Assembly: GCA_902497215.1 (NCBI GenBank)
Contig: CABVEH010000095.1
Location: 1 to 5,435, forward strand
DNA: 5,435 bases
Direction: 5' to 3'
Source of the DNA: an uncultured Eggerthellaceae bacterium
Lineage (GTDB): Bacteria; Actinomycetota; Coriobacteriia; Coriobacteriales; Eggerthellaceae
This document shows positions 1 to 5,420 of this stretch, one piece after another; position 1 is the stretch's first letter, and each line of letters begins with the position of its first letter. The translations under genes were made by a program, and so were the position numbers. The notes under the pieces were generated by a model that was not told the DNA's origin, ran no database searches, and saw nothing but the letters and a program-made list of their open reading frames with translations.

Positions 1-1009
1 GTCGGCCCCCTTCTTCTCGAAGAACCTGAGCACCTCGATCGGGGAAATGTCGGCCTTGCAGGCGCGCACGCAGCGCCCGCACCCGACGCAGAGGTACCTC
101 CCGTGCTGGGAGTTGAACCCGTTCAGCTTGTGGTACATGCGGTGCCGCACACGCTCGGTGGCGTTGTCGCGGAAGTTGTGGCCGCCTGTGACCAGCGCGA
201 ACTGAGGCGACCCACACGCGGTCGCGGTGGCCCGTCTCGCCCGACGGGTCGAGCACGTCGACGATGTCGAAGCAGTAGCAGGTGGGGCACACCGACGAAC
301 ATGCGGTGCACGAGAGGCACCGGCCTCCCAGTTCCTTCCAGAAGTCATCGGAATGGAACGCGTCCATGAGCATCGGTATCTCCTGGATGTGCGGGATGCT
401 CTCGTAGAACGCCTCCTGCCTGGCGCGCGTGGCCTTGCGGAAGGCGCTTCGATCCTCGTCGTCGGCCTCGCGCGGGTCGCATGCCGCCTCCAGGATGTTG
501 GCGGCCTCGACGCTTCCAATGGAAACGAAGTATCTGTCGCCGATGTCGGTCAGGAACAGGTCGTACCCGCTTCGCACCTCGTCCGATTCCAGCAGGTGGC
601 AGAAGCACGTGGACGTGGGCGAGCAGCTGATGCCCACTATCATGGTGGCCTTGCGGTGCGCGTCGTAGTAGGGGTCGGGGTAGCGCGAGTCGTCGAACAC
701 GAGGTTCAGGTTGTTCATCGCGTTGATGTCGCATGCGTGGGCGCCGAACAGCACCCGGGGCTTGACGGACATCTCGTATGGCTCGATTCCGTCGCCTCCC
801 CCGCCGGTGTTGAACTCGAACAGCGTCTCCTTCGGGGGTATGTAGTACTTCTTCAGCGAAGTGAGCGTGGTGGGATAGTCGAGGACTATCTCGTCGAACG
901 AGTCGATGGGCTCGAAGGCGAAGCTCTTGCCCTTCGCGACCGGGGCGACAACCTCGTAGTCCTTCATGAAGGCCTCGATAAGAGCCGGCAGCTCGTCGGC
1001 ATTGATCAC
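1..1009 (-). CDS. 4Fe-4S dicluster redox protein (sulfhydrogenase beta / AsrA type), 3' end outside window, apparent frameshift
   Basis: Probable cytoplasmic electron-transfer subunit carrying two [4Fe-4S] clusters, of the family that includes sulfhydrogenase subunit beta and anaerobic sulfite reductase subunit A. Seen, counting from a GTG start at 1009: the N-terminal domain has HACD at 91-94 and a Cys group GISCSPTSTCFC ending at 137. The first ferredoxin motif is CLSCTACSSVCPTCYC at 231-246. After residue 266 (RDRVW, codon 212-214) the frame is lost. Family-like sequence resumes one base later at 204 (QFALVTGGHNFR) and carries the second cluster motif CVGCGRCVRACK at about 57-90. The two parts sum to about 336 residues, near family length, so only the extreme C-terminus is missing. 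Start is uncertain: GTG 1009 keeps the conserved-looking leader INADELPALIEAF; TTG 1021 and ATG 967 (GAGG five bases upstream) are alternatives. The partner enzyme lies outside the window, so the pathway is unknown. Confidence 0.85.
   Translation of the reverse strand, partial: MINADELPALIEAFMKDYEVVAPVAKGKSFAFEPIDSFDEIVLDYPTTLTSLKKYYIPPKETLFEFNTGGGGDGIEPYEMSVKPRVLFGAHACDINAMNNLNLVFDDSRYPDPYYDAHRKATMIVGISCSPTSTCFCHLLESDEVRSGYDLFLTDIGDRYFVSIGSVEAANILEAACDPREADDEDRSAFRKATRARQEAFYESIPHIQEIPMLMDAFHSDDFWKELGGRCLSCTACSSVCPTCYCFDIVDVLDPSGETGHRDRVWVASVRAGHRRPQLPRQRHRACAAPHVPQAERVQLPAREVPLRRVRALRARLQGRHFPDRGAQVLREEGGR
205..211 (-). other. frameshift site in the Fe-S protein gene
   Basis: On the minus strand the Trp codon at 212-214 is followed by seven bases, gtcgcct, before the CAG codon at 202-204 that restarts family-like sequence. 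A one-base surplus or two-base loss is needed to join the two frames. Neither frame meets a stop at the junction, and the unshifted frame stays open to the window edge but loses the second Fe-S motif. I see no slippery heptamer. Relatives generally carry a W-x-S-C motif here, and its Cys is not readable in either frame. A sequencing error, a recent mutation or, less likely, recoding would all fit. Confidence 0.75.
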
Positions 1010-1021
1010 TCGATAAAGCAA

Positions 1022-1067
1022 ACGCCCACCCCCTTGACAACGACTACATTGTAAAGGGGATGGGCGT
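1022..1067 (-). terminator. rho-independent terminator after ndk
   Basis: Two 19-base arms, 1022-1040 and 1049-1067, are complementary at 17 positions and separated by 8 bases. Read as minus-strand RNA, one of the two mismatches becomes a G-U pair, so the hairpin is better on that strand. It is followed by the T-rich stretch TTTGCTTTAT. It lies 36 bases beyond the ndk stop. The plus strand has only a short CTTTC after the stem and no convergent gene. Confidence 0.75.
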
Positions 1068-1103
1068 CTTTCGCACCATGAATACCGCCAAGCGGCTTCT
1101 TTC

Positions 1104-1508
1104 CTATGAGAAGAATATGCCGATCTCGCGCTCGGCCGACTCGGGCGAGTCGGAGCCGTGGATGACGTTCTCGTCCATGATCAGGCCGAAGTCGCCGCGG
1201 ATGGTGCCCGGGGCGGCCTCCAGCGGGTTGGTGGCGCCCATCAGCGAGCGGCACTTCTTCACAGCGTCCTCGCCGGACACGACCATCTTCACGACGGGGC
1301 CCGAGGTTATGTAGGCGATCAGCCCGTCGTAGAACGGCTTGCCCTCGTGCTCGGCGTAGTTGGCCTTGGCCTGCTCGGGGGTGACCATGCCGAGCTCCAT
1401 GCGCTCGATTGCGAGGCCGGCGCGCTCGAAGCGGTTGACTATCTCGCCTATGTGCTTGTTGCGCACGCCGTCGGGCTTGATCATGGTGTAGGTCTGCTGG
1501 ATTGCCAT
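1104..1508 (-). CDS. ndk: nucleoside diphosphate kinase
   Basis: Transfers the gamma phosphate from ATP to nucleoside diphosphates through a phospho-histidine, balancing NTP and dNTP pools in the cytoplasm. The 134-residue protein is slightly shorter than the common 140-150 but complete. Seen: the N-terminal strand and ATP-binding Lys in TMIKPDGV (residues 8-15), the FYDGLIAYITSGPVV segment, and the active-site signature NVIHGSDSPESAEREI near residues 114-129, whose His is the phosphorylated residue in the family. The ATG at 1508 is preceded by AAAGGAA (1515-1521), a good ribosome binding site at normal spacing. The stop of the TPR gene is 15 bases upstream, so the two are almost certainly co-transcribed, with ndk last before the terminator. 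Confidence 0.97.
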   Translation of the reverse strand: MAIQQTYTMIKPDGVRNKHIGEIVNRFERAGLAIERMELGMVTPEQAKANYAEHEGKPFYDGLIAYITSGPVVKMVVSGEDAVKKCRSLMGATNPLEAAPGTIRGDFGLIMDENVIHGSDSPESAEREIGIFFS

Positions 1509-1523
1509 TCGATGTTCCTTTCG

Positions 1524-2879
1524 CTATTGGTTCTGGCTCGGGAAGTAGAGGTCCACTCCCGATATCTTCCATCCGATGAAGTCACGCACCAGCGTGACCT
1601 TGTACATCACCTGGCCGCCCTTGCCCGTGTCGGCGGTGACGTAGGCGACGGAGTCAGTGGGGGTGGTGTTCATGCCGTTGACCTCGATCGCGGAGTCCTG
1701 CACCAGCGGCGCGACCATGGAGGCCTTGCTCTCTTCGGAAAGCCCGCTGGCGAACACGTCGTCGCCCGCGTTCTTCGGGTCGTTGAACAGCTGCTGGACG
1801 ACGGTTTCCTGCGAAGGGAAGCCGAGGCCCTGCATGTACCCGAACACGGCCGCGGCCATGGCCAGGATGACCAGCACGATTATGACCACGAGCACCTTCA
1901 GCCCGACGTTGCGGTTGCGGCGGTCCTTCTTGGCCATGTTGCGCGACAGCTGCTCGAGCTGCGCGTCGGTGGTCTCGAAGAACGACGTACCCGTGCCGTC
2001 GTAGGCGTCGGCGTAGCCGGGGAAGTCGGTACGGTCCTGAAGCTCCTCGTCGTAGAAGAACGGCTGCGTGGCATCGGCGCCGGTCGCCCCATAGGCGCCG
2101 TCGACCGGGACGTCGAGCCCCGACATGTCCGCGGCGGCCTGAAGCGCCTCGGCGGCCGAGGCCATCTTCTGCACCTCGGAAAGCGCATGCTGGTAGTCGA
2201 CGCTGGCCGAGTCGGACAGCACGTAGGTGGCGTCGGCCGTGGCGCGGCCGAAGGCGTCGACGGCCTCCTGCATCTGGCCGTTTGCGACGTAGGCCTGCCC
2301 CATGCTGGCGTTCACGCGATTGCGCGTGTCGGGCGTCATGTCGAACTGCAGGGCGCTTTCGTAGGACAGGATGGCGTCCTGCGGCCTGTCGAGCGACATG
2401 AAGCAGATGCCCAGGTTGAGCAGGGCCTTCGAAGGGTCGGGGTTCGACTCGTCAAGGGCGGCCTCGCGGAACGCGACGCCGGCCTCGGCGGACTTCCCCA
2501 TCTTCAGCTCGGCGTTCCCAAGGCCCATGTAAGCCTTGTAGGGCGCGTCGTAAGACTCGTCGTCGATGGCGGCCTGGAAGTGGTCGGCCGCGTTGGCGTA
2601 GTCGCGCAGCGACGCGTAGGCCATGCCTATGTTGTTCTGCAGCGACCCCCGGGCGTCGTACGCCTGGTCGGAAAGCGCCTGCGTGTAAGCCTGTATTGCC
2701 TCGTTGTGGTTCTTGAGCTTAACCAGGCAGTTGCCGATGCGGTGGTAGATCAGCCCGACCTCTCCCATGGAGAAAGGCACCGTGTTGTCCTGCAGGCATG
2801 CGGTGTACGTGCGCAGGGCCCCACGGTAGTCCTTGTTCTTGTAGCGGACAGTGGCCTGGTCGAACAGTGTGGTGTTCAC
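1524..2879 (-). CDS. TPR-repeat protein with a single membrane anchor, function unknown
   Basis: A 451-residue protein I do not recognise as a named gene. Seen: about six tetratricopeptide-like helical pairs across residues 5-215, with repeats such as NNIGMAYASLRDYANAADHF (82-101) and LLNLGICFMSLDRPQDAI (153-170). A low-complexity acidic linker (about 250-310) and a basic stretch, KKDRRNRN (317-324), follow. One hydrophobic helix spans about 325-348, then a roughly 100-residue C-terminal domain ends in VTLVRDFIGWKISGVDLYF. There is no signal peptide. By the positive-inside rule the TPR part should be cytoplasmic and the C-terminal domain outside. TPRs usually bind proteins, so a scaffold or assembly role is plausible but unproven. 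The C-terminal part loosely recalls small NTF2/DUF4878-type folds. The start is GTG, supported by a strong Shine-Dalgarno. It lies between the cyclophilin gene and ndk in one apparent operon. Confidence 0.9.
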   Translation of the reverse strand: MNTTLFDQATVRYKNKDYRGALRTYTACLQDNTVPFSMGEVGLIYHRIGNCLVKLKNHNEAIQAYTQALSDQAYDARGSLQNNIGMAYASLRDYANAADHFQAAIDDESYDAPYKAYMGLGNAELKMGKSAEAGVAFREAALDESNPDPSKALLNLGICFMSLDRPQDAILSYESALQFDMTPDTRNRVNASMGQAYVANGQMQEAVDAFGRATADATYVLSDSASVDYQHALSEVQKMASAAEALQAAADMSGLDVPVDGAYGATGADATQPFFYDEELQDRTDFPGYADAYDGTGTSFFETTDAQLEQLSRNMAKKDRRNRNVGLKVLVVIIVLVILAMAAAVFGYMQGLGFPSQETVVQQLFNDPKNAGDDVFASGLSEESKASMVAPLVQDSAIEVNGMNTTPTDSVAYVTADTGKGGQVMYKVTLVRDFIGWKISGVDLYFPSQNQ

Positions 2880-2884
2880 TTTTG

Positions 2885-2890
2885 CTCCCC
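2885..2890 (-). promoter_or_regulatory. ribosome binding site fixing the GTG start of the TPR gene
   Basis: The minus strand reads GGGGAG, then CAAAA, then GTG at 2879. Five-base spacing to a purine-rich core supports the GTG codon as the true start rather than a later ATG. Confidence 0.75.
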
Positions 2891-2948
2891 GCTTCCGGCA
2901 GCGGAATTTATCGAAGTCGACGTCATGCGGTATGGAAGCACGCGGGCC

Positions 2949-3473
2949 CTAGGCCTGGTTCTCGATGGTGACGGACTCGATGACGTCGCCCTGGCGCAGC
3001 TGGCCTATGACGTCCATGCCCTCGATGGTGTCGCCGAACACGGTGTAGCCGCTGTCGAGCATGGGCTGGGCGCCCAGGCAGAAGTAGAACTGCGACCCCG
3101 CGGAGTTGGGGTTCTGCGAGCGGGCCATGGCCAGCGAGCCGTCCTTGTGCTTGTTGTTGGGGTTGGTGGTGTATTCCTCATGGATGGAGTAGCCGGGGTT
3201 GCCGGTGCCGAAGCCCGCCCCGGGCATCCCCTTCGCGACCTCCTCGGAGGAGTAGTTGCGAGTGTTGGGGCATCCGCCCTGGATGACGAAGTCGGGGACG
3301 TAGCGATGGAACTTCAGGCCGTCGTAGAAGCCCTTGTTCGCCAGCTCGACGAAGTTGCCCACGTGGATGGGGGCGTCCTTGCCGGCGAGCTGCACGCGGA
3401 TGGTGCCCTTGGAGGTCTCGATCACGGCGATTTCGTCGCCGGTGGGCTGGTACTCGGGAGTATAGAGGGCCAT
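2949..3473 (-). CDS. cyclophilin-type peptidyl-prolyl cis-trans isomerase
   Basis: Catalyses cis-trans isomerisation of Xaa-Pro bonds during protein folding. The 174-residue chain has no signal peptide or lipobox, so it should be cytoplasmic. Seen: the cyclophilin core FHRYVPDFVIQGG (55-67), with the catalytic-type Arg57, Phe62 and Gln65; AMARSQNPNSAGSQFYF (115-131); and GYTVFGDTIEGMDVI (142-156). The position of the cyclosporin-contact Trp of human CypA appears to be Met138 (PMLD), and the His before VFG is Tyr, both common in bacterial members. Start ATG 3473 has AAGGA with a good spacer (SD region 3480-3488). It is the first gene after the promoter at 3523-3551, and 69 bases separate it from the TPR gene. 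PpiA/PpiB subclass is not decidable here, so no symbol is given. Confidence 0.96.
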   Translation of the reverse strand: MALYTPEYQPTGDEIAVIETSKGTIRVQLAGKDAPIHVGNFVELANKGFYDGLKFHRYVPDFVIQGGCPNTRNYSSEEVAKGMPGAGFGTGNPGYSIHEEYTTNPNNKHKDGSLAMARSQNPNSAGSQFYFCLGAQPMLDSGYTVFGDTIEGMDVIGQLRQGDVIESVTIENQA

Positions 3474-3487
3474 TTGGTTTCCTTCCT

Positions 3488-3500
3488 CGCCTTTCAGGCG
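3488..3500 (-). other. small hairpin in the leader of the cyclophilin mRNA
   Basis: CGCCT and AGGCG form a five-base-pair stem around GAA, directly upstream of and touching the GAGGAAGGA ribosome-binding region. It could modulate translation, but a stem this short can arise by chance. Confidence 0.35.
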
Positions 3501-3522
3501 CGAATGCGCATATACACTTGGG

Positions 3523-3551
3523 ATTCTATCAGAACATCACACGCGTGCCAA
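3523..3551 (-). promoter_or_regulatory. sigma70-type promoter for the ppi-TPR-ndk operon
   Basis: On the minus strand: -35 TTGGCA (3546-3551), a 17-base spacer, and -10 TAGAAT (3523-3528). Each hexamer matches consensus at five of six positions, and TGA before the -10 adds an extended -10 motif. Transcription would start near 3516, giving a leader of about 43 bases. The -35 and part of the spacer lie inside the last codons of the RNA methyltransferase gene, so the two units are packed without a gap. No terminator separates them, so readthrough from upstream is also possible. Confidence 0.75.
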
Positions 3552-4862
3552 AACGCAGACGGTTTCCACGTGATAGGTCTGGGGAAACATGTCCACCGGC
3601 TGGACGAGCACCGGGGCGTAGCCTTCCTGTCCGAACCTGGCGATGTCGCGGGCCAGCGTCTGCGGGTCGCAGCTCACGTACGCGAGGGTTTCGGGAGCCG
3701 CGGCGGCAACCTGTGCGACCACGTCGGCATGCAGCCCAGCGCGCGGCGGGTCCACGACGACGGCGTCGAGGCTGCCCAGGTCGGGAAGCACGCGGCGTAC
3801 GTCGTCGCACACGATCTCGGCGTCTGCGCCGTTCGCCTCGGCGTTCGCGCGGAAGTCGCGCGAGGACGACCCTTCCAGCTCGACCGCCACGACGTCGGCC
3901 TCCTGCTCGGCCAAGGCGAGCGAGAACATGCCCACCCCCGCGAAGAGGTCGGCGACCTGCATCCCAGGCTTCGGGCCCACGGCCTGCACGGCGCAGTCTA
4001 CAAGAAGCTCGGCCTGGGCGGTGTTCACCTGGAAGAAGGAAGGCGCACTGACCGAGAAGTCCAGCCCGCACGCGCGCTCGCGCCAGAACCCGTCGCCGTC
4101 CAGCACCTCGACGCGCTTAACCTTCCGTGCGGCCCCTACGTCGGCGATCACGCGGACGACCGACGTGGCGCCCACGGCGTCGCGCAGAACCTTGGCGGCG
4201 AAGTTGCGCGGAAATGAACTGGGCGGGGTCCAAAGCGCGACCTCCACGCTCCCCGTGCGTTCGCTGGCGCGAATTCCCACGCGGTAGATTCCCAGGTCGT
4301 TAGAGCCTGCCAGGTAGCGGAGGGCGCCCGTCAGCGACTTGGGGGCCTTGCCCAGAAGGCGGTTGCCCAGGCGGCATTCCTTGGCCGCCACGACTTTCTC
4401 GGTGCCGGACTCATGGAAACCCAGGGAAATGCGTCCCTGGGCGTCGGGGACGGCGGCAAGTTCCAGCTTGTTGCGATAGCCCCACTGCCGCTCGCACGGG
4501 GCGACGGGACGGAGGATTCCATCTATGCGCGCGGCGTCGAGGTGCGCCGTTCGCGTGAGTGCGCTGGCCACGTTGTCCTGTTTCGCGGCAAGCTGGGCGT
4601 CGTATGAAAGCTGGGCCCATGGAGCCACCGACATGAGCGATGCGTCGGCAGCCATCGATTCCCAACCCTTGGCACGCAGCGAGGACGGCTGAACGAGCTT
4701 TTCGGCGACTCCGCGGGCGAACGTCGGCTTCTCCTCGGTCACGCGCACCTCGGCCACGTCGCCAGATACGGCGCCCTGCACGAAGACGGCCTTGCCCGAC
4801 TCCAGGTGCCCGACGGCTTCGGGCCCGTAGCTCATTCTGTCGATGGATATGGTTTCGGTCAT
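3537..4862 (-). CDS. TRAM-domain class I SAM-dependent RNA (uracil-C5) methyltransferase, TrmA/RlmD family
   Basis: Methylates C5 of a uridine in 23S rRNA or tRNA using S-adenosylmethionine. The 441-residue protein has an N-terminal TRAM RNA-binding domain (about 2-57), an RNA-recognition middle, and a Rossmann methyltransferase C-terminus. Seen: FFQVN (276-280), SAM-binding VADLFAGVGMFSLALA (303-318), DPPRAGL (371-377), the catalytic-Cys motif YVSCDPQTLARDIARF with Cys398, and the general-base motif HVETV with Glu433. Odd: the region that in RlmD/RumA holds a CX5CGGC [4Fe-4S] site reads WESMAADASLMSVAPWAQL (67-85) with no cysteine. Only the fourth ligand seems kept (KECRLG, Cys163). The target cannot be told between U747/U1939-type 23S sites and tRNA U54, so no symbol is given. 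Start ATG 4862 matches the expected TRAM beginning but has only a weak, distant GGGG upstream. The gene follows tRNA-Arg by 32 bases. Confidence 0.93.
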   Translation of the reverse strand: MTETISIDRMSYGPEAVGHLESGKAVFVQGAVSGDVAEVRVTEEKPTFARGVAEKLVQPSSLRAKGWESMAADASLMSVAPWAQLSYDAQLAAKQDNVASALTRTAHLDAARIDGILRPVAPCERQWGYRNKLELAAVPDAQGRISLGFHESGTEKVVAAKECRLGNRLLGKAPKSLTGALRYLAGSNDLGIYRVGIRASERTGSVEVALWTPPSSFPRNFAAKVLRDAVGATSVVRVIADVGAARKVKRVEVLDGDGFWRERACGLDFSVSAPSFFQVNTAQAELLVDCAVQAVGPKPGMQVADLFAGVGMFSLALAEQEADVVAVELEGSSSRDFRANAEANGADAEIVCDDVRRVLPDLGSLDAVVVDPPRAGLHADVVAQVAAAAPETLAYVSCDPQTLARDIARFGQEGYAPVLVQPVDMFPQTYHVETVCVLARV

Positions 4863-4894
4863 GGAGGATAACGCCCCGCTTCGCTTGCGAATTC

Positions 4895-4970
4895 TGGCGC
4901 CCTCGACAGGATTCGAACCTGCGACACCCTGCTCCGGAGGCAGGTGCTCTATCCCCTGAGCTACGAGGGC
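4895..4970 (-). tRNA. tRNA-Arg (anticodon CCG)
   Basis: A complete 76-base cloverleaf with encoded CCA. The acceptor pair is GCCCTCG/CGAGGGC and the D arm GCTC-AGGGGATA-GAGC. The anticodon arm is CCTGC-CTCCGGA-GCAGG, with CCG at positions 34-36 reading codon CGG. The variable loop is GTGTC, and the T arm GCAGG-TTCGAAT-CCTGT closes with one G-U pair. The discriminator is G, followed by CCA. It is divergent from tRNA-Glu and upstream of the RNA methyltransferase gene. Confidence 0.96.
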
Positions 4971-5040
4971 GCATCGACTGCGGCATGCCGGCCCTGGCGC
5001 GACTTTCGTGCGGCTTGCGACGGCTATGCTGCCTTGAACG

Positions 5041-5058
5041 AAGGGCTTTTCAGCCCTT
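5041..5058. repeat. perfect hairpin between the divergent tRNA genes
   Basis: AAGGGCT and AGCCCTT pair over seven bases around a four-base loop, which reads GAAA (a stable GNRA-type tetraloop) on the minus strand. It would be in the early leader of the tRNA-Arg transcript and touches the -35 of the tRNA-Glu promoter. It lacks a following T-run on either strand, so it is not a classic terminator. Confidence 0.6.
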
Positions 5059-5085
5059 GCAACCTAATTATACCTTTGGCATAAT
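5057..5085 (+). promoter_or_regulatory. promoter for tRNA-Glu
   Basis: The -35 is TTGCAA (5057-5062), with exactly 17 bases to the -10 CATAAT (5080-5085), five of six matches. The start would be near 5092, leaving a leader of about 16 bases before tRNA-Glu at 5108. The minus-strand TATAAT lies in the spacer. Confidence 0.6.
5067..5072 (-). promoter_or_regulatory. -10 element for tRNA-Arg
   Basis: A perfect TATAAT on the minus strand. No good -35 sits at 16-18 bases upstream (TAGCCC at 17), so it may rely on an activator or upstream contacts. Transcription from here would give a leader of about 90 bases before tRNA-Arg and could continue into the RNA methyltransferase gene. Confidence 0.5.
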
Positions 5086-5107
5086 GTGTGGGCTAGCTTG
5101 GTCAATG

Positions 5108-5182
5108 GTCCCCATAGTCTAACGGTTAGGACGCGGCCCTTTCAAGGCTGAAATACGGGTTCGATTCCCGTTGGGGGCACCA
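5108..5182 (+). tRNA. tRNA-Glu (anticodon TTC)
   Basis: A complete 75-base cloverleaf with encoded CCA. The acceptor pair is GTCCCCA/TGGGGGC with one T-G wobble, and the D arm is GTCT-AACGGTTA-GGAC. The anticodon arm CGGCC-CTTTCAA-GGCTG places TTC at 34-36. The T arm is ACGGG-TTCGATT-CCCGT. The discriminator is A, followed by CCA. It reads GAA and GAG codons. Confidence 0.96.
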
Positions 5183-5193
5183 ACTGTTTTCTC

Positions 5194-5219
5194 ATACTTC
5201 GTCCTATCGGACGAAGTAT
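5194..5219 (+). terminator. strong hairpin after tRNA-Glu, probable transcription end
   Basis: ATACTTCGTCC and GGACGAAGTAT form a perfect 11-base-pair stem around TATC, starting 11 bases after the tRNA 3' end. A T-rich stretch precedes it (TTTTCT), but only TTGCT follows. It is therefore an imperfect intrinsic terminator or a processing and stability element. Confidence 0.5.
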
Positions 5220-5274
5220 TGCTAGACGCTGCGCGACGCCCCAGCGGTTCCACTTCGCCCTCCAAGCTCTCGTC

Positions 5275-5290
5275 GTGTACCGAAGTACAC
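5275..5290. repeat. perfect inverted repeat GTGTAC-CGAA-GTACAC
   Basis: A six-base-pair stem with a four-base loop in the non-coding stretch downstream of tRNA-Glu. The loop side shares the CGAAGT/ACTTCG word with the larger hairpin at 5194-5219 and with 5252-5257. Confidence 0.5.
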
Positions 5291-5399
5291 TTCCTCGACC
5301 TTTCGCGCGAATTGAAACCACCGTAGGCGTCGCTCGCTCAATTTCCAACTGTGCATCATTGGATTGATTTTTAAGCAATTGACCGGCTGGTCGACGTAG

Positions 5400-5420
5400 G
5401 GGCGCAGCTTGCCTGCGCCC
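5400..5420. repeat. perfect GC-rich inverted repeat near the right edge
   Basis: GGGCGCAG and CTGCGCCC pair over eight bases around CTTGC. No T-run follows on either strand. It may be a terminator-like stem of a gene beyond the edge or part of a structured element spanning 5183-5435. That whole stretch holds no convincing coding sequence. Confidence 0.5.

Noticed and set aside
345..1040. A 231-codon minus-strand open frame
   Set aside because: It is a shifted frame of the Fe-S protein, Arg-rich and without motifs. The true frame runs off the window edge.
227..1054. A 275-codon plus-strand open frame
   Set aside because: It is antisense to the Fe-S protein gene, whose cluster motifs are unmistakable on the other strand; it shows no recognisable motif.
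1158..4217. A 1019-codon open frame on the plus strand spanning four genes
   Set aside because: It is the codon-register complement of ndk, the TPR gene, ppi and most of the RNA methyltransferase, which all happen to share one minus-strand frame. In such GC-rich genes the sense codons TTA, CTA and TCA that would create stops are rare; it ends where a Ser TCA codon occurs. The sense proteins are clear family members, and the antisense product shows no domain.
4411..4986. Minus-strand open frame with SSGDRAPASGAGCRRFESC
   Set aside because: This is a familiar spurious translation through a tRNA gene (tRNA-Arg) and an off-frame part of the methyltransferase.
4640..5122. Plus-strand open frame with RQDSNLRHPAPEAGALS
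   Set aside because: This is the familiar spurious translation of a tRNA read antisense (tRNA-Arg), joined to the antisense of the methyltransferase 5' end.
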